From assembly GCA_944375745.1 (NCBI GenBank), contig CALWAV010000119.1:1-41542 (forward strand): a DNA stretch of 41,542 nucleotides, read 5' to 3'. Made by a program: the position numbers and the translations under genes. Each line of letters begins with the position of its first letter. The stretch's first letter is position 1. This document shows positions 9,152 to 17,139 of the stretch, one piece after another. Source of the DNA: an uncultured Merdimonas sp. (lineage in GTDB: Bacteria; Bacillota; Clostridia; Lachnospirales; Lachnospiraceae). Below the pieces are notes generated by a model that saw only the letters and a program-made list of their open reading frames with translations, made no database searches and was not told where the DNA came from.

Positions 9152-10315
9152 TTAATAATTTACCGCATCTTTGACCTGTTCCGTACAGTAAATATTATCC
9201 AGCTGTTCTCCTTTTCTAAATTTTTCAAGCATAGAGTAAATTACATGCAGTACAGGTTCTTTTATCTGCGGGTTCAGTTCATAAAAAAACTGCATTACAT
9301 CCGAATAGCCTTTACTTCGATAACTGTCCGCTTCATTATGTTCCAGATAGAACAAAGCTGCTGCTGCCACAAGTTCCAATACTGTTATGTCTTCCCCTGC
9401 CTGTTCCATTAACTTCATCGGTCCCATAATTCTCTCTGATGGTGCAAGTTTTCTTTCAGCCGAACGTACATTTTTGTAAATGGTATCTGAAATATCGCGG
9501 TTGCAGAATTTTTTCATTGCCCTTTGAGAAAACTCTTTTTGTTCTTCTAAAGAAATATTCATATTCTGACAAAGCGCATTATTCAATCCTGTCATAAGAT
9601 GTTCACAGCACTTATTAATATAAGAGTCATTGGCTGCGTCTGCGTAAATATGATAATCCAGATAAAAACCAAGATAAGCAATGCAGGCACTCAAACAATT
9701 ATAAGTGTAAATTTTTCTTTGAAGAAGCTGTTCAAACTTTTGTGTCGCAGGAAAATGCGGAAACGGAAGATAAAATAAAGCTTCGTCCGTATCATAGGGC
9801 AGCGTCTGATAGTCTTCCGATATAATGTCAAGGCTTTCCTCTGATTCAGGAATACTTGTACAAAAAATGATTCCCTGGCTTATCAGGCTGTCTTCCGCTT
9901 CTGTCCCTTTCAATACATTTTTTAAAATTTTTTTAGGAGAAATTCCATTTTCGCAGACAACTATTTTTAAAGGTTCTCCCTGCTTTTCTATCTTTTTCTG
10001 GTGCGCGGCTTTTTCCAAAAAAGATTTTAACTCCTCCAGATGTTCTGCTCCCACCGAGGTAAAAATCCACTCTGCCTGTGCTACACGCTCCACTGCTTTT
10101 TCATCATTTATCTGCCAGGCTTCATAACCCTGAATGACAGTTTTTAAATTTTCTTTCCCTACCTGTATCCCATAGCTCCCTTTTTCCTGAAGCAGATTTA
10201 TCAGTTTTTCATTTTTATCCACAAAACAGATTTCCGCCCCGTCCTCCTGAAGCAGACGTGCCAGAAAGCCGCGGCCGCTGCCTCCTGCTCCTATAATTAC
10301 TGTATTTTCAGACAT
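9152..10315 (-). CDS. Mannitol-1-phosphate dehydrogenase-like protein, paralogue 2
   Basis: This 387-residue protein belongs to the polyol-specific long-chain dehydrogenase family. The N-terminal nucleotide-binding motif is GAGGSGRGF (about 9-17), with the acidic residue at the end of strand 2 (FVDK) that favours NAD. The usual K-x4-N-x2-H active-site motif appears as K201-IYTY-N206-CL-S209, so lysine and asparagine are kept but histidine is serine. The protein overlaps its upstream paralogue by eight bases, and AGGGGTGG precedes the ATG. It presumably oxidises or reduces a phosphorylated polyol made by the FGGY kinase. The histidine replacement suggests a changed substrate or a non-catalytic partner role; both are inference. 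Confidence 0.85.
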   Translation of the reverse strand: MSENTVIIGAGGSGRGFLARLLQEDGAEICFVDKNEKLINLLQEKGSYGIQVGKENLKTVIQGYEAWQINDEKAVERVAQAEWIFTSVGAEHLEELKSFLEKAAHQKKIEKQGEPLKIVVCENGISPKKILKNVLKGTEAEDSLISQGIIFCTSIPESEESLDIISEDYQTLPYDTDEALFYLPFPHFPATQKFEQLLQRKIYTYNCLSACIAYLGFYLDYHIYADAANDSYINKCCEHLMTGLNNALCQNMNISLEEQKEFSQRAMKKFCNRDISDTIYKNVRSAERKLAPSERIMGPMKLMEQAGEDITVLELVAAAALFYLEHNEADSYRSKGYSDVMQFFYELNPQIKEPVLHVIYSMLEKFRKGEQLDNIYCTEQVKDAVNY

Positions 10316-11495
10316 TTAACCACCCCTTTTGTCTCAGGAATTCAGCCTGCTTCTTAATGAGCTTACCCGCCTTCTCCTCTGGTGAAATTTCACATATCTG
10401 CTTCAGCACCCCATCAATTCCCTGTTTTTCACGAAGCTCTTTCAGTTTCAATGCCGTAGGATCTTTTGGATTTGTTGCCGGATAATAAATTGCTGCCGCA
10501 GCTGTCACTGCCAGAGCATCACATGGAATTCCCTGCTTTTCTGCCAGCCTCAGAGTTCCTATGATTCTGTCATTCGGCCCAAGCTTTCGGATGGGATCGC
10601 GTGCATGCCGTTCCGTAAAATCCGTCACACTCTTATCCTGATATTTTTTTAATGCTTTTTGAGAAAAATGTTCCTGTTCTTCTATGGGAATTTCCATTTC
10701 TCTGCTGATAGCCGGATTGATTTCCTGATGTACCCTGTGCACAATTTCTACTATTTCCGGATCATTCGCTGCCTCCCATAAAAGCTCTATCCCCCGCAAA
10801 CGTCCAAGATATGCAATTGTAGCATTCGTTGTATTAAATGTATAAAGCTTCTGCTGAAGAAAGCCTTTAAAATTCTCCTTGTATTCCGCTCCCAGAAATG
10901 GAATCAGTTCTCCTTTCATACGCGATTTATCTATCGGAAGTTCCCAGTAATCCGTCACAGAAACCGCATTAGCATCAATTTTCCTAACCTCTTCTGTGGC
11001 CTCCACACCCGATCGCATAATAACAGCTTCCGATATACCAATCTGCGCTTCAAATGCTTCCTGAAGCTCCTTCGTTTTCAATTCTCGCAAGATACCCTCA
11101 TTTAACTGACTGGCAGGTTCTTTCCAGTTTTCACAGGTGATAATTGTGAACATTCCTTCATTGAAATTCTTGGACCCTCTGGAAAACGCTGATGCAATGG
11201 TCCCGGCAAGTGCATCCAGATTTTTTCCTCCTACAGAGGTAAACGCGATATCCGCTTTCTGCAAGGCAGACGCTATTCCTTCAATATCTTTCAAACAAAT
11301 ACATTGATAGTTCTTTATCCACTGGCTTTCTGCCGGATTTCCCATCACATTCACATAATATTTTCCAGCTTTGTTCAAGCTTTTTACCAGTTTTTCATCC
11401 AGTTCAACAAATGTAATGTGAAAACCGCTTCTGTATAATAATTGAGCAATAAATCCGCGGGAAATTTTCCCTCCTCCAAAAATAACCGCGTTCAT
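10308..11495 (-). CDS. Mannitol-1-phosphate dehydrogenase-like protein, paralogue 1
   Basis: This 395-residue protein is of the MtlD type. It has a glycine-rich nucleotide motif (GGGKISRGF, about 7-15) and the C-terminal helical domain of the family. The stretch K216-LYTF-N221-TT-N224 matches the active-site motif K-x4-N-x2-H except that the final histidine is asparagine. The ATG overlaps the kinase stop codon by four bases, with GGAGG 11 bases upstream. With its tandem neighbour it could act as sequential enzymes or a hetero-oligomer. MtlD proper interconverts mannitol-1-phosphate and fructose-6-phosphate; the exact substrate here is not predictable from sequence. Confidence 0.87.
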   Translation of the reverse strand: MNAVIFGGGKISRGFIAQLLYRSGFHITFVELDEKLVKSLNKAGKYYVNVMGNPAESQWIKNYQCICLKDIEGIASALQKADIAFTSVGGKNLDALAGTIASAFSRGSKNFNEGMFTIITCENWKEPASQLNEGILRELKTKELQEAFEAQIGISEAVIMRSGVEATEEVRKIDANAVSVTDYWELPIDKSRMKGELIPFLGAEYKENFKGFLQQKLYTFNTTNATIAYLGRLRGIELLWEAANDPEIVEIVHRVHQEINPAISREMEIPIEEQEHFSQKALKKYQDKSVTDFTERHARDPIRKLGPNDRIIGTLRLAEKQGIPCDALAVTAAAAIYYPATNPKDPTALKLKELREKQGIDGVLKQICEISPEEKAGKLIKKQAEFLRQKGWLNV

Positions 11496-13000
11496 TCTTC
11501 CTTTTCCTCCTTATTCCAGAATTCTCTATCCAGACAACGATACAGCTCCAGAAATCTGTGATATTTTTTCTCATAAATCCAATGCCGTTCTGAATCAGGG
11601 ATATATTCCTGTTCCGCCTTCAGAAATCGTTCAGACAATTGTTCCATGCTTTTTTCCGGGAACAATGCCGAAAGAGCAAGGACGGCAGCTCCCGCACATC
11701 CTGCTTCTGTATTTTTAAGCCGTACAAAGGGAACATTCATAACATCTGCCTTCATTTGATTCCAAATATTATTAAGACTGGCGCCTCCTGACACAACCAC
11801 TTTTCCCGGTTTTTGGGGCAGGCAGTCGTAAATTGCACGAAGTGCGAAACAAACTCCTTCTAATACCGCCGCAGCTACCTCTTTCTGCGTGTGGTTTCTC
11901 TTCAATCCGAACAGCACTCCCTGAGCCAAAGGATTATTCCACGGATTCCGTTCTCCCTCCAGATAAGGAAGAAAAATCACTCCCTCTTCCTGTGGAAACA
12001 AAATTTCATTATTTTCGAACACCTCATTCAGATATTGACTTACATCAGCAGCTTTCATAAAATCTTTTACAAACCATTCCACGGCTTGTCCACCTGAAGA
12101 TGTCACTCCATAAAATACTTCTCTTCCATTCAAATAAGGAACTCTATTGATTCCTCCATACTTCCTGCTATATTGAGTGCTGCTCATTCCCACACATCCC
12201 AGATGTTCACTTGTTCCTGTCAGGTCCATTCCAACACAATCACTGCCAGTCAGAGCTCCCATTCCCAGAAAAGCTGCGTTCATGTCATTCCATCCCGTTA
12301 TAACCGGAATTCCTTCCGGAAGCTCCTCTAGCCCTGCTACATTCTTCCTCAAATACCCTGCAATCTCATTTGGTTCCTTTACCTGAGGAAAAAGTTCTTC
12401 CGAAACACCTATAAAATCAAGGATTTCAGGAATCAGTTCTTTTGTCAGTGGATGAACCAGCCCCTTCATACTTGTAACATCTGACACCCAGTTTCCCGTC
12501 AATTTCCAAATGATATAATCCTTTATCTGTACAAATTTATACGCTTTGTTAAATAGATTACTGTGGGACTTCAGCCAGCAGAGTTTTGAAATACTGTATG
12601 CCGGTGTAACCACCATATCAACACCTGTCAGCTTTTCCGTCTCTTCTCTTGAAAAGCTATGGCGAAAGCTTTCTGCTTCTTTCCATGCCCGTGTATCCAT
12701 CCAGGACAAAAGATTAGTCAGGGGATTTCCATTCTTATCTACCAGACACTGAGATGCTATCTGGGCGCTAAAAGACACTGCTGCAACTTTTGATAAATCA
12801 TAACCTTTTTCCTTAAGCTTAGATACTGCCTCACACATTCCCTTGAACACCATCTCCGGTTCCTGCTCCACGTACCCTTCCTGCGGAAAAAACAATGGAT
12901 ATTTTCCTTTGCCCAATGCCAGAAGTTTTCCCTGATCCGTAAATAAAGCTGCTTTGCAGGACGATGTTCCAATATCTGCTGCCAGAATATATGAATCCAC
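11492..13000 (-). CDS. FGGY-family carbohydrate kinase (xylulokinase-like)
   Basis: This protein of 502 residues has the FGGY N-terminal phosphate motif (ADIGTSSCK, near residue 8), the WMDTRA segment of xylulokinase/gluconokinase relatives, and a C-terminal ATP-binding motif (VVSGGASLNNIWNQMKAD). It probably phosphorylates the imported polyol or ketose before the dehydrogenases act. The start is taken as GTG at 13000 because GGGAGG lies eight bases upstream; the longer TTG start at 13018 has no site of its own. It is the first gene of the operon and follows the promoter at 13070-13098. FGGY specificity ranges over glycerol, xylulose, ribulose, fuculose, gluconate and erythritol, so none is assigned. 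Confidence 0.9.
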   Translation of the reverse strand: MDSYILAADIGTSSCKAALFTDQGKLLALGKGKYPLFFPQEGYVEQEPEMVFKGMCEAVSKLKEKGYDLSKVAAVSFSAQIASQCLVDKNGNPLTNLLSWMDTRAWKEAESFRHSFSREETEKLTGVDMVVTPAYSISKLCWLKSHSNLFNKAYKFVQIKDYIIWKLTGNWVSDVTSMKGLVHPLTKELIPEILDFIGVSEELFPQVKEPNEIAGYLRKNVAGLEELPEGIPVITGWNDMNAAFLGMGALTGSDCVGMDLTGTSEHLGCVGMSSTQYSRKYGGINRVPYLNGREVFYGVTSSGGQAVEWFVKDFMKAADVSQYLNEVFENNEILFPQEEGVIFLPYLEGERNPWNNPLAQGVLFGLKRNHTQKEVAAAVLEGVCFALRAIYDCLPQKPGKVVVSGGASLNNIWNQMKADVMNVPFVRLKNTEAGCAGAAVLALSALFPEKSMEQLSERFLKAEQEYIPDSERHWIYEKKYHRFLELYRCLDREFWNKEEKEE

Positions 13001-13036
13001 TCCCAGCACCTCCCACAAATGTTAAATTTCACAAAA

Positions 13037-13138
13037 AATAACCAGTGATTTTTGTTATTGATTGTAGATATAATAACATTTCACTGGTTTTTTGTCAATA
13101 TTTTTGTTATTTTATTATTATTTTTTTGTTATTTTATT
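13037..13138 (-). promoter_or_regulatory. Operator cluster: repeated AATAACAAAAA sites and a CCAGTGA inverted repeat
   Basis: The minus strand carries AATAACAAAAA three times (13133-13123, 13111-13101, 13059-13049). The two upstream copies extend to the identical 16-mer AATAAAATAACAAAAA, 22 bases apart. The -35 region (ATTGACAAAAA) resembles another copy. In addition, CCAGTGA (13042-13048) and TCACTGG (13081-13087) form an inverted repeat flanking the -10 and start point. The same 16-mer lies upstream of the adjacent DeoR-type gene. The obvious ligand is that repressor; this is inference. Confidence 0.65.
13070..13098 (-). promoter_or_regulatory. Main promoter of the kinase-dehydrogenase-transporter operon
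   Basis: Minus-strand TTGACA (13098-13093) is a perfect -35. After 17 bases comes TATTAT (13075-13070), 5 of 6 for a -10. Transcription would start near 13062, about 60 bases before the kinase start. The promoter lies inside the repeat cluster listed at 13037-13138. Confidence 0.85.
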
Positions 13139-13139
13139 G

Positions 13140-13904
13140 TCACTTCCCATTAGGTGCCACAAACCGGATCTGTGAATTCCGGGCCAGTTCTACAGCCTCC
13201 TCTGTTTTCCGATCACAAATCCAGAAATCCAGCATACTTAAATGAGCAAAGTTCAGCATGGCAGGATGGGCAACTTTTTCTGCTTCTGCCATTAAAATTT
13301 TCTGCTGACTGTTGTTTAAAACAGCTTCTTTCAGTCTTGCATCAATAGCCGAAGCAGAAGACAAATCCCCATTTTGAGAAATCCCTCTCACTCCCATAAA
13401 AGCTTTCTGAATATTGTAACTTTTCACACTCTCTATGGTCTCAAAACTTGCAAATGAGTTCATTTGACGTTCCAGCTTCCCTGGAAGTGCATAAACATTG
13501 TAGTGAGGCTTCTGAAAACACCTGTTAATGACAGAGAGACTGTTTGTAATCACCGTTAGTCTATCCGGAAGTATGGAAAGATCCTCAAAAAGCATCAGTG
13601 TCGTTGTCCCCGCATCCACAAATATAACATCATTCTCCTGTAAATAAGAACAGGCCAGACGCCCGATTATTTTTTTGGAGTCTACATTAATTTCTTCTCT
13701 TTCTTCAAATGAAGTAGGTAAAGGGTAAGATTTACTGGAGACCCCGCCATATTTTTTTTCTACAATTCCCTTTTCTACCAGCTCGTTAATATCTGAACGA
13801 ACCGTATTTTTGTGAACTGAAAAATGCCTGCTCAATTCCTCTATTGTCACAAAATCCCTTTTTGAAATATATTCCTCCATTTGCTTTAATCGTTCTGCTT
13901 TCAT
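13140..13904 (-). CDS. DeoR-family transcriptional regulator
   Basis: This 254-residue protein has an N-terminal winged helix (about 3-56) with the DeoR pattern: VTIEELSRHFSVHKNTVRSD, then a wing ending EKKYGG. A C-terminal sugar-phosphate sensor domain follows, with the VFVDAGTTT phosphate-binding loop and an NSL motif (TVITNSLSV). It is encoded immediately upstream of the FGGY kinase on the same strand, with its own upstream region, so it probably represses the operon and itself until a phosphorylated pathway intermediate accumulates. GGAG lies a few bases before the ATG. The family is clear; the effector is unknown. Confidence 0.93.
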   Translation of the reverse strand: MKAERLKQMEEYISKRDFVTIEELSRHFSVHKNTVRSDINELVEKGIVEKKYGGVSSKSYPLPTSFEEREEINVDSKKIIGRLACSYLQENDVIFVDAGTTTLMLFEDLSILPDRLTVITNSLSVINRCFQKPHYNVYALPGKLERQMNSFASFETIESVKSYNIQKAFMGVRGISQNGDLSSASAIDARLKEAVLNNSQQKILMAEAEKVAHPAMLNFAHLSMLDFWICDRKTEEAVELARNSQIRFVAPNGK

Positions 13905-13996
13905 ACTTCTCCTTCTTCTTATGCAGTATAAATTGTTGTTTTTTATTATAATATCACAATTTCACAATGATGTAACTGTTTTTTTGTTATTTTATT
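13905..13996 (-). promoter_or_regulatory. Upstream control region of the DeoR-type gene
   Basis: The minus strand has AATAAAATAACAAAAA (13996-13981), identical to two copies in the operon promoter. Downstream, TTACAT and TATTAT spaced by 16 bases are a modest promoter candidate. A TCACAATT/TCACAAT direct repeat lies at about 13964-13979. The shared 16-mer suggests autoregulation. Confidence 0.55.
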
Positions 13997-14069
13997 AAAC
14001 AAATTATAACAATTTTACTGCCATTAAAACTTGTTTGAAGGATTATCATAATCAGGGAATCTTCAAAAC

Positions 14070-14100
14070 AAAAAAGACGTTTCCGAAAAACGTCTTTTTT
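14070..14100 (-). terminator. Bidirectional-looking terminator after the MacAB-type operon
   Basis: AAAAAAGACGTTT (14070-14082) and AAACGTCTTTTTT (14088-14100) form a 13-bp stem with a 5-base loop and T runs on both strands. It lies 29 bases past the permease stop codon and insulates the DeoR-type gene from read-through. Confidence 0.93.
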
Positions 14101-14128
14101 GCAAATACTTATAATACTTTTTTCCCCT

Positions 14129-15358
14129 CTAATTCCTTCTCAGCGCCTCGATGGGGCTTAAGCGGGCAGCCTTCTTAGCCGGATAAATGCCAAAGAAGAT
14201 ACCCACTCCGGAGGAGAACAGCGTAGCCATCAGAATCGTGCCCACACTGATGTCTGGCGCGATGCCCAGCATCGGAAGAGAACAGATTCCATAGGCTCCC
14301 AGAAGGCCCAGCACAATACCGATGACGCCTCCGATACAGGTGATAATGGCGGATTCCGCCAGGAACTGCATCATGATCGAGCCTGTTCTCGCTCCCAGGG
14401 CCTTGCGGATTCCGATTTCCCGGGTCCGTTCGGTGACGGAAACCAGCATGATATTCATGACGCCGATTCCGCCTACCAGCAGGGCAATGGCGGCCACCAG
14501 GGCGATAAAGGCTGTAATCATATCCAGTACACTTGTGATCTGGGCAATCTGGGCGTCTGCGTCCTGAAGGAAATAGGCGTCCTGTCCCTGGGCGTGGTGC
14601 CGGTTTTCCAGAAGCCGCATGGACTCATTTCCCACGGACTGGGAGTATTCGCTTCCTTCAGAAATAATATAAATAGCATAGAATTCGTCCAGCTCATAGC
14701 CAAAGGCATAATTGGCTGTATAGGGCATATACATCGTGACATACCCGGAAGAATACATCATGGAGTTCATCAGAGCACTGTCTGACTGTTCCTCCTGAAT
14801 GACGCCGCAGATGGTAATCTCATGGGTGACGTTGTAAATGGTAGCTTCCACCGTCATTCCCACCACATCATCTGTTCCGAACATTTTAATGGCATCACTC
14901 TGGCCAACTACAGCTACCAGGTTCATAGCCTCCACATCAGAATCCGTAAAATAATGGCCATATTTCATCTCCGGATTGTGGGTGTATTCCAGATCTGCCG
15001 TTCCTGTATTTACTATCAGATCAAAATTGCCCTTGGAGGCCAGAAGCGTGCCTCCCATGCTGTCCGAAGGCGTCACGCCCTTCACATGGGGAACCTTTTC
15101 CTTGATGGCCTCCATATCCCCCGGCGTAATATACTCTGCTGTCCCGTCTCCGCTGTCATTGACAGAAATATAAAGCTGGCCGCCGGCGATGGCGCTTAAG
15201 GCATCACTCATTTCCGTCTTTGCGCCTCCGCCCACGGACATAATCATGATAACCGAAGAGATACCAATGATAATGCCCAGCATGGTCAGGAAGGAACGGC
15301 CCTTATTGGCCCGGATATTATCAATGGCCATTTTTATATATTCATATAACTGTGCCAT
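14129..15358 (-). CDS. MacB-type ABC transporter permease (FtsX domain)
   Basis: This 409-residue protein has the MacB permease layout. The opening AIDNIRANKGRSFLTMLGI leads into a first membrane helix (about 20-42). A large extracytoplasmic MacB_PCD domain (about 43-275) follows, then three C-terminal helices of the FtsX domain. The TERTREIGIRKALGAR loop, diagnostic of the family, lies between helices 2 and 3. It ends in the typical PIEALRRN. It works with the separate ATPase (17140-17838) and the adaptor (15362-17101), probably exporting peptides, lipids or toxic compounds. GGAGGG lies eight bases before the ATG, and only three bases separate it from the adaptor stop. Confidence 0.95.
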   Translation of the reverse strand: MAQLYEYIKMAIDNIRANKGRSFLTMLGIIIGISSVIMIMSVGGGAKTEMSDALSAIAGGQLYISVNDSGDGTAEYITPGDMEAIKEKVPHVKGVTPSDSMGGTLLASKGNFDLIVNTGTADLEYTHNPEMKYGHYFTDSDVEAMNLVAVVGQSDAIKMFGTDDVVGMTVEATIYNVTHEITICGVIQEEQSDSALMNSMMYSSGYVTMYMPYTANYAFGYELDEFYAIYIISEGSEYSQSVGNESMRLLENRHHAQGQDAYFLQDADAQIAQITSVLDMITAFIALVAAIALLVGGIGVMNIMLVSVTERTREIGIRKALGARTGSIMMQFLAESAIITCIGGVIGIVLGLLGAYGICSLPMLGIAPDISVGTILMATLFSSGVGIFFGIYPAKKAARLSPIEALRRN

Positions 15359-15361
15359 CTG

Positions 15362-17101
15362 TTATCCCTCCACTGCCGTCACACGTATTCCCTCCTGGAT
15401 ACCGGCTGTGATTCCGCCGGACACGACTTTGTCGCCAAACTCCAGTCCAGATTTAATCTCTGTATAATCATCAGAGGACAGTCCTGTCTCCACATTTTTT
15501 CTTGTCAGTGTGCCGTCCTCCTGCACCACATAGCAGAAGCTGCCGTCCTGGCCGGAATTGATACATTCTGTGGGAACCACCAGCACATCCGTAACTTCCT
15601 GTCCGTTTACGGACACTGTAGCCTCCAGTCCCAGATAAATATTTTCATCCGGATTGTCAATCTTGATCTGTGCCGTAACCACCGGAGTTCCCTGGGCATT
15701 CGCCTCTGCGATACGGCTTAAGCCTGTAACGGTTCCGGTATATTCATGGCCTGCCAGCGTAATCACGGCCGTCTGGCCTTCTGCCATCTTTTCCAGATCA
15801 TATTTGGTAATGCTCATCTCCACAACCACATCTTCATTGCTTGCCACGGTGAAGAGTTCTCCGCCTTTGGCTGCAGGGCCCCCAGACACTGCGCTGACAC
15901 TTGTAACTACTCCGGAAAATTCCGCTTTGATTCCTTCTTTTCCTTCCGTGATGTCATCCTTGGTCATCTGGGCATTCAGATCGCTTAAATTCTTATTGGC
16001 GGCCAGCTCGCTTCTGGCCGCGGAGGAAAGGATGGACGCGTCTGTGGAGGACTGGATTCCCTCTTCTTCTGCCTTGCTGCTTTCCAGCTTCTGCTTGTTT
16101 TCCTGAGAATCCGCCAGACGTCTCTGATATTCATCCAGTTTGATCACAATATTATTATAGTTATCCTGCTCTTCCTGAATGCTTTTCTCCAGCTCCGGAA
16201 GCTTTGTCTGGGCCTCCTGTGCTGCCGGGGCAGCCTGATCCACCGCCGCCTGCGCTACTGTCACCGCATCCTGAAGCTTTTTGTAATCTTCTGAGGCCGG
16301 ATCCAGTGTGGATGAAGAAAGAGCTGTATTGGCTGCGTCCAATGCCGCCTGTTTCTCCTGCAGATCAGCCACCGCTGCCTGTCCTTCAGCCTGCTGCTCC
16401 TTTAAGGATGCCAGCTTGCTTGAGGAATCTCCCTGGTATCCTGTGTACTCCCGCACTCTGTCATTCAGATGATCCAGATTGTCATCCTCCTCATCCAGCT
16501 GGCGGTTGATAATCTCCAGAGCCGCGGTAGAACGGTTGTACTCTGCCACATTTTCATTATCCTTTGCGATGGAATCCTGATAGCCGTAAGCTGCAGCGCT
16601 GCCGGTCAGCTCGGCCTGCTTATAAAGCTCATCCAGTTCTGCGGCATTGTAGGTCAGCAGCGTCTCCCCTGCTTCCACCGTGTCGCCTACCTTCAGGCTG
16701 AAGCTGTCTACCGTAGCAGACACCGGCGAGAAATAGGTCCTGGTTTCCTCGGACTGGACCGTGCCGCTTCCTTCCACCACCTGCTGTACGCTGCCGAGGG
16801 AAGCTTCTGCCACAGTCACCACCGGAAGAATATCCGGAGCAAAAAGCCTTGGCAGAACCATGACTGCCAGAAGCACTGCCACGATTCCTCCGATGATTAT
16901 CCGTTTCCTGCGCTTTTTCTTCTGAGCAGGCGTAAGGGGAACCTTCTCCTTTTTTTCTTTTTCCGGCTTGTTTTTCTTCACACGCTTCTTGAAAAATCCT
17001 TTTTTCTTTTCTTCGGAATCAAAGTTTTCCTCATCATCCTCCCACTCATCCAGAAGGCTTTTCTGCTCTGTTTCCTCAAATTCTTTCTTTTTTCCAAACA
17101 T
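15362..17101 (-). CDS. MacA/HlyD-type efflux adaptor with a charged cytoplasmic N-terminus
   Basis: This 579-residue protein starts with about 85 highly charged residues (runs of Lys and Glu), then one membrane helix (about 88-107, IIIGGIVAVLLAVMVLP). A biotinyl-lipoyl-like half-domain follows. A long coiled coil spans about residues 180-370, rich in Ala, Gln, Glu and Leu. Then come the second lipoyl half (EFSGVVTSVSAVSGGPAAKGG) and beta-barrel domains. It is the membrane-fusion partner of the ABC exporter. The ATG at 17101 is chosen with GGAG eight bases upstream; an immediately preceding GTG is in frame. The cytoplasmic basic/acidic tail is longer than in most MacA proteins. The substrate is unknown. 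Confidence 0.93.
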   Translation of the reverse strand: MFGKKKEFEETEQKSLLDEWEDDEENFDSEEKKKGFFKKRVKKNKPEKEKKEKVPLTPAQKKKRRKRIIIGGIVAVLLAVMVLPRLFAPDILPVVTVAEASLGSVQQVVEGSGTVQSEETRTYFSPVSATVDSFSLKVGDTVEAGETLLTYNAAELDELYKQAELTGSAAAYGYQDSIAKDNENVAEYNRSTAALEIINRQLDEEDDNLDHLNDRVREYTGYQGDSSSKLASLKEQQAEGQAAVADLQEKQAALDAANTALSSSTLDPASEDYKKLQDAVTVAQAAVDQAAPAAQEAQTKLPELEKSIQEEQDNYNNIVIKLDEYQRRLADSQENKQKLESSKAEEEGIQSSTDASILSSAARSELAANKNLSDLNAQMTKDDITEGKEGIKAEFSGVVTSVSAVSGGPAAKGGELFTVASNEDVVVEMSITKYDLEKMAEGQTAVITLAGHEYTGTVTGLSRIAEANAQGTPVVTAQIKIDNPDENIYLGLEATVSVNGQEVTDVLVVPTECINSGQDGSFCYVVQEDGTLTRKNVETGLSSDDYTEIKSGLEFGDKVVSGGITAGIQEGIRVTAVEG

Positions 17102-17139
17102 CACTTATTCTCCTCATCTCCAAGATTTTTCGTCTCTCA

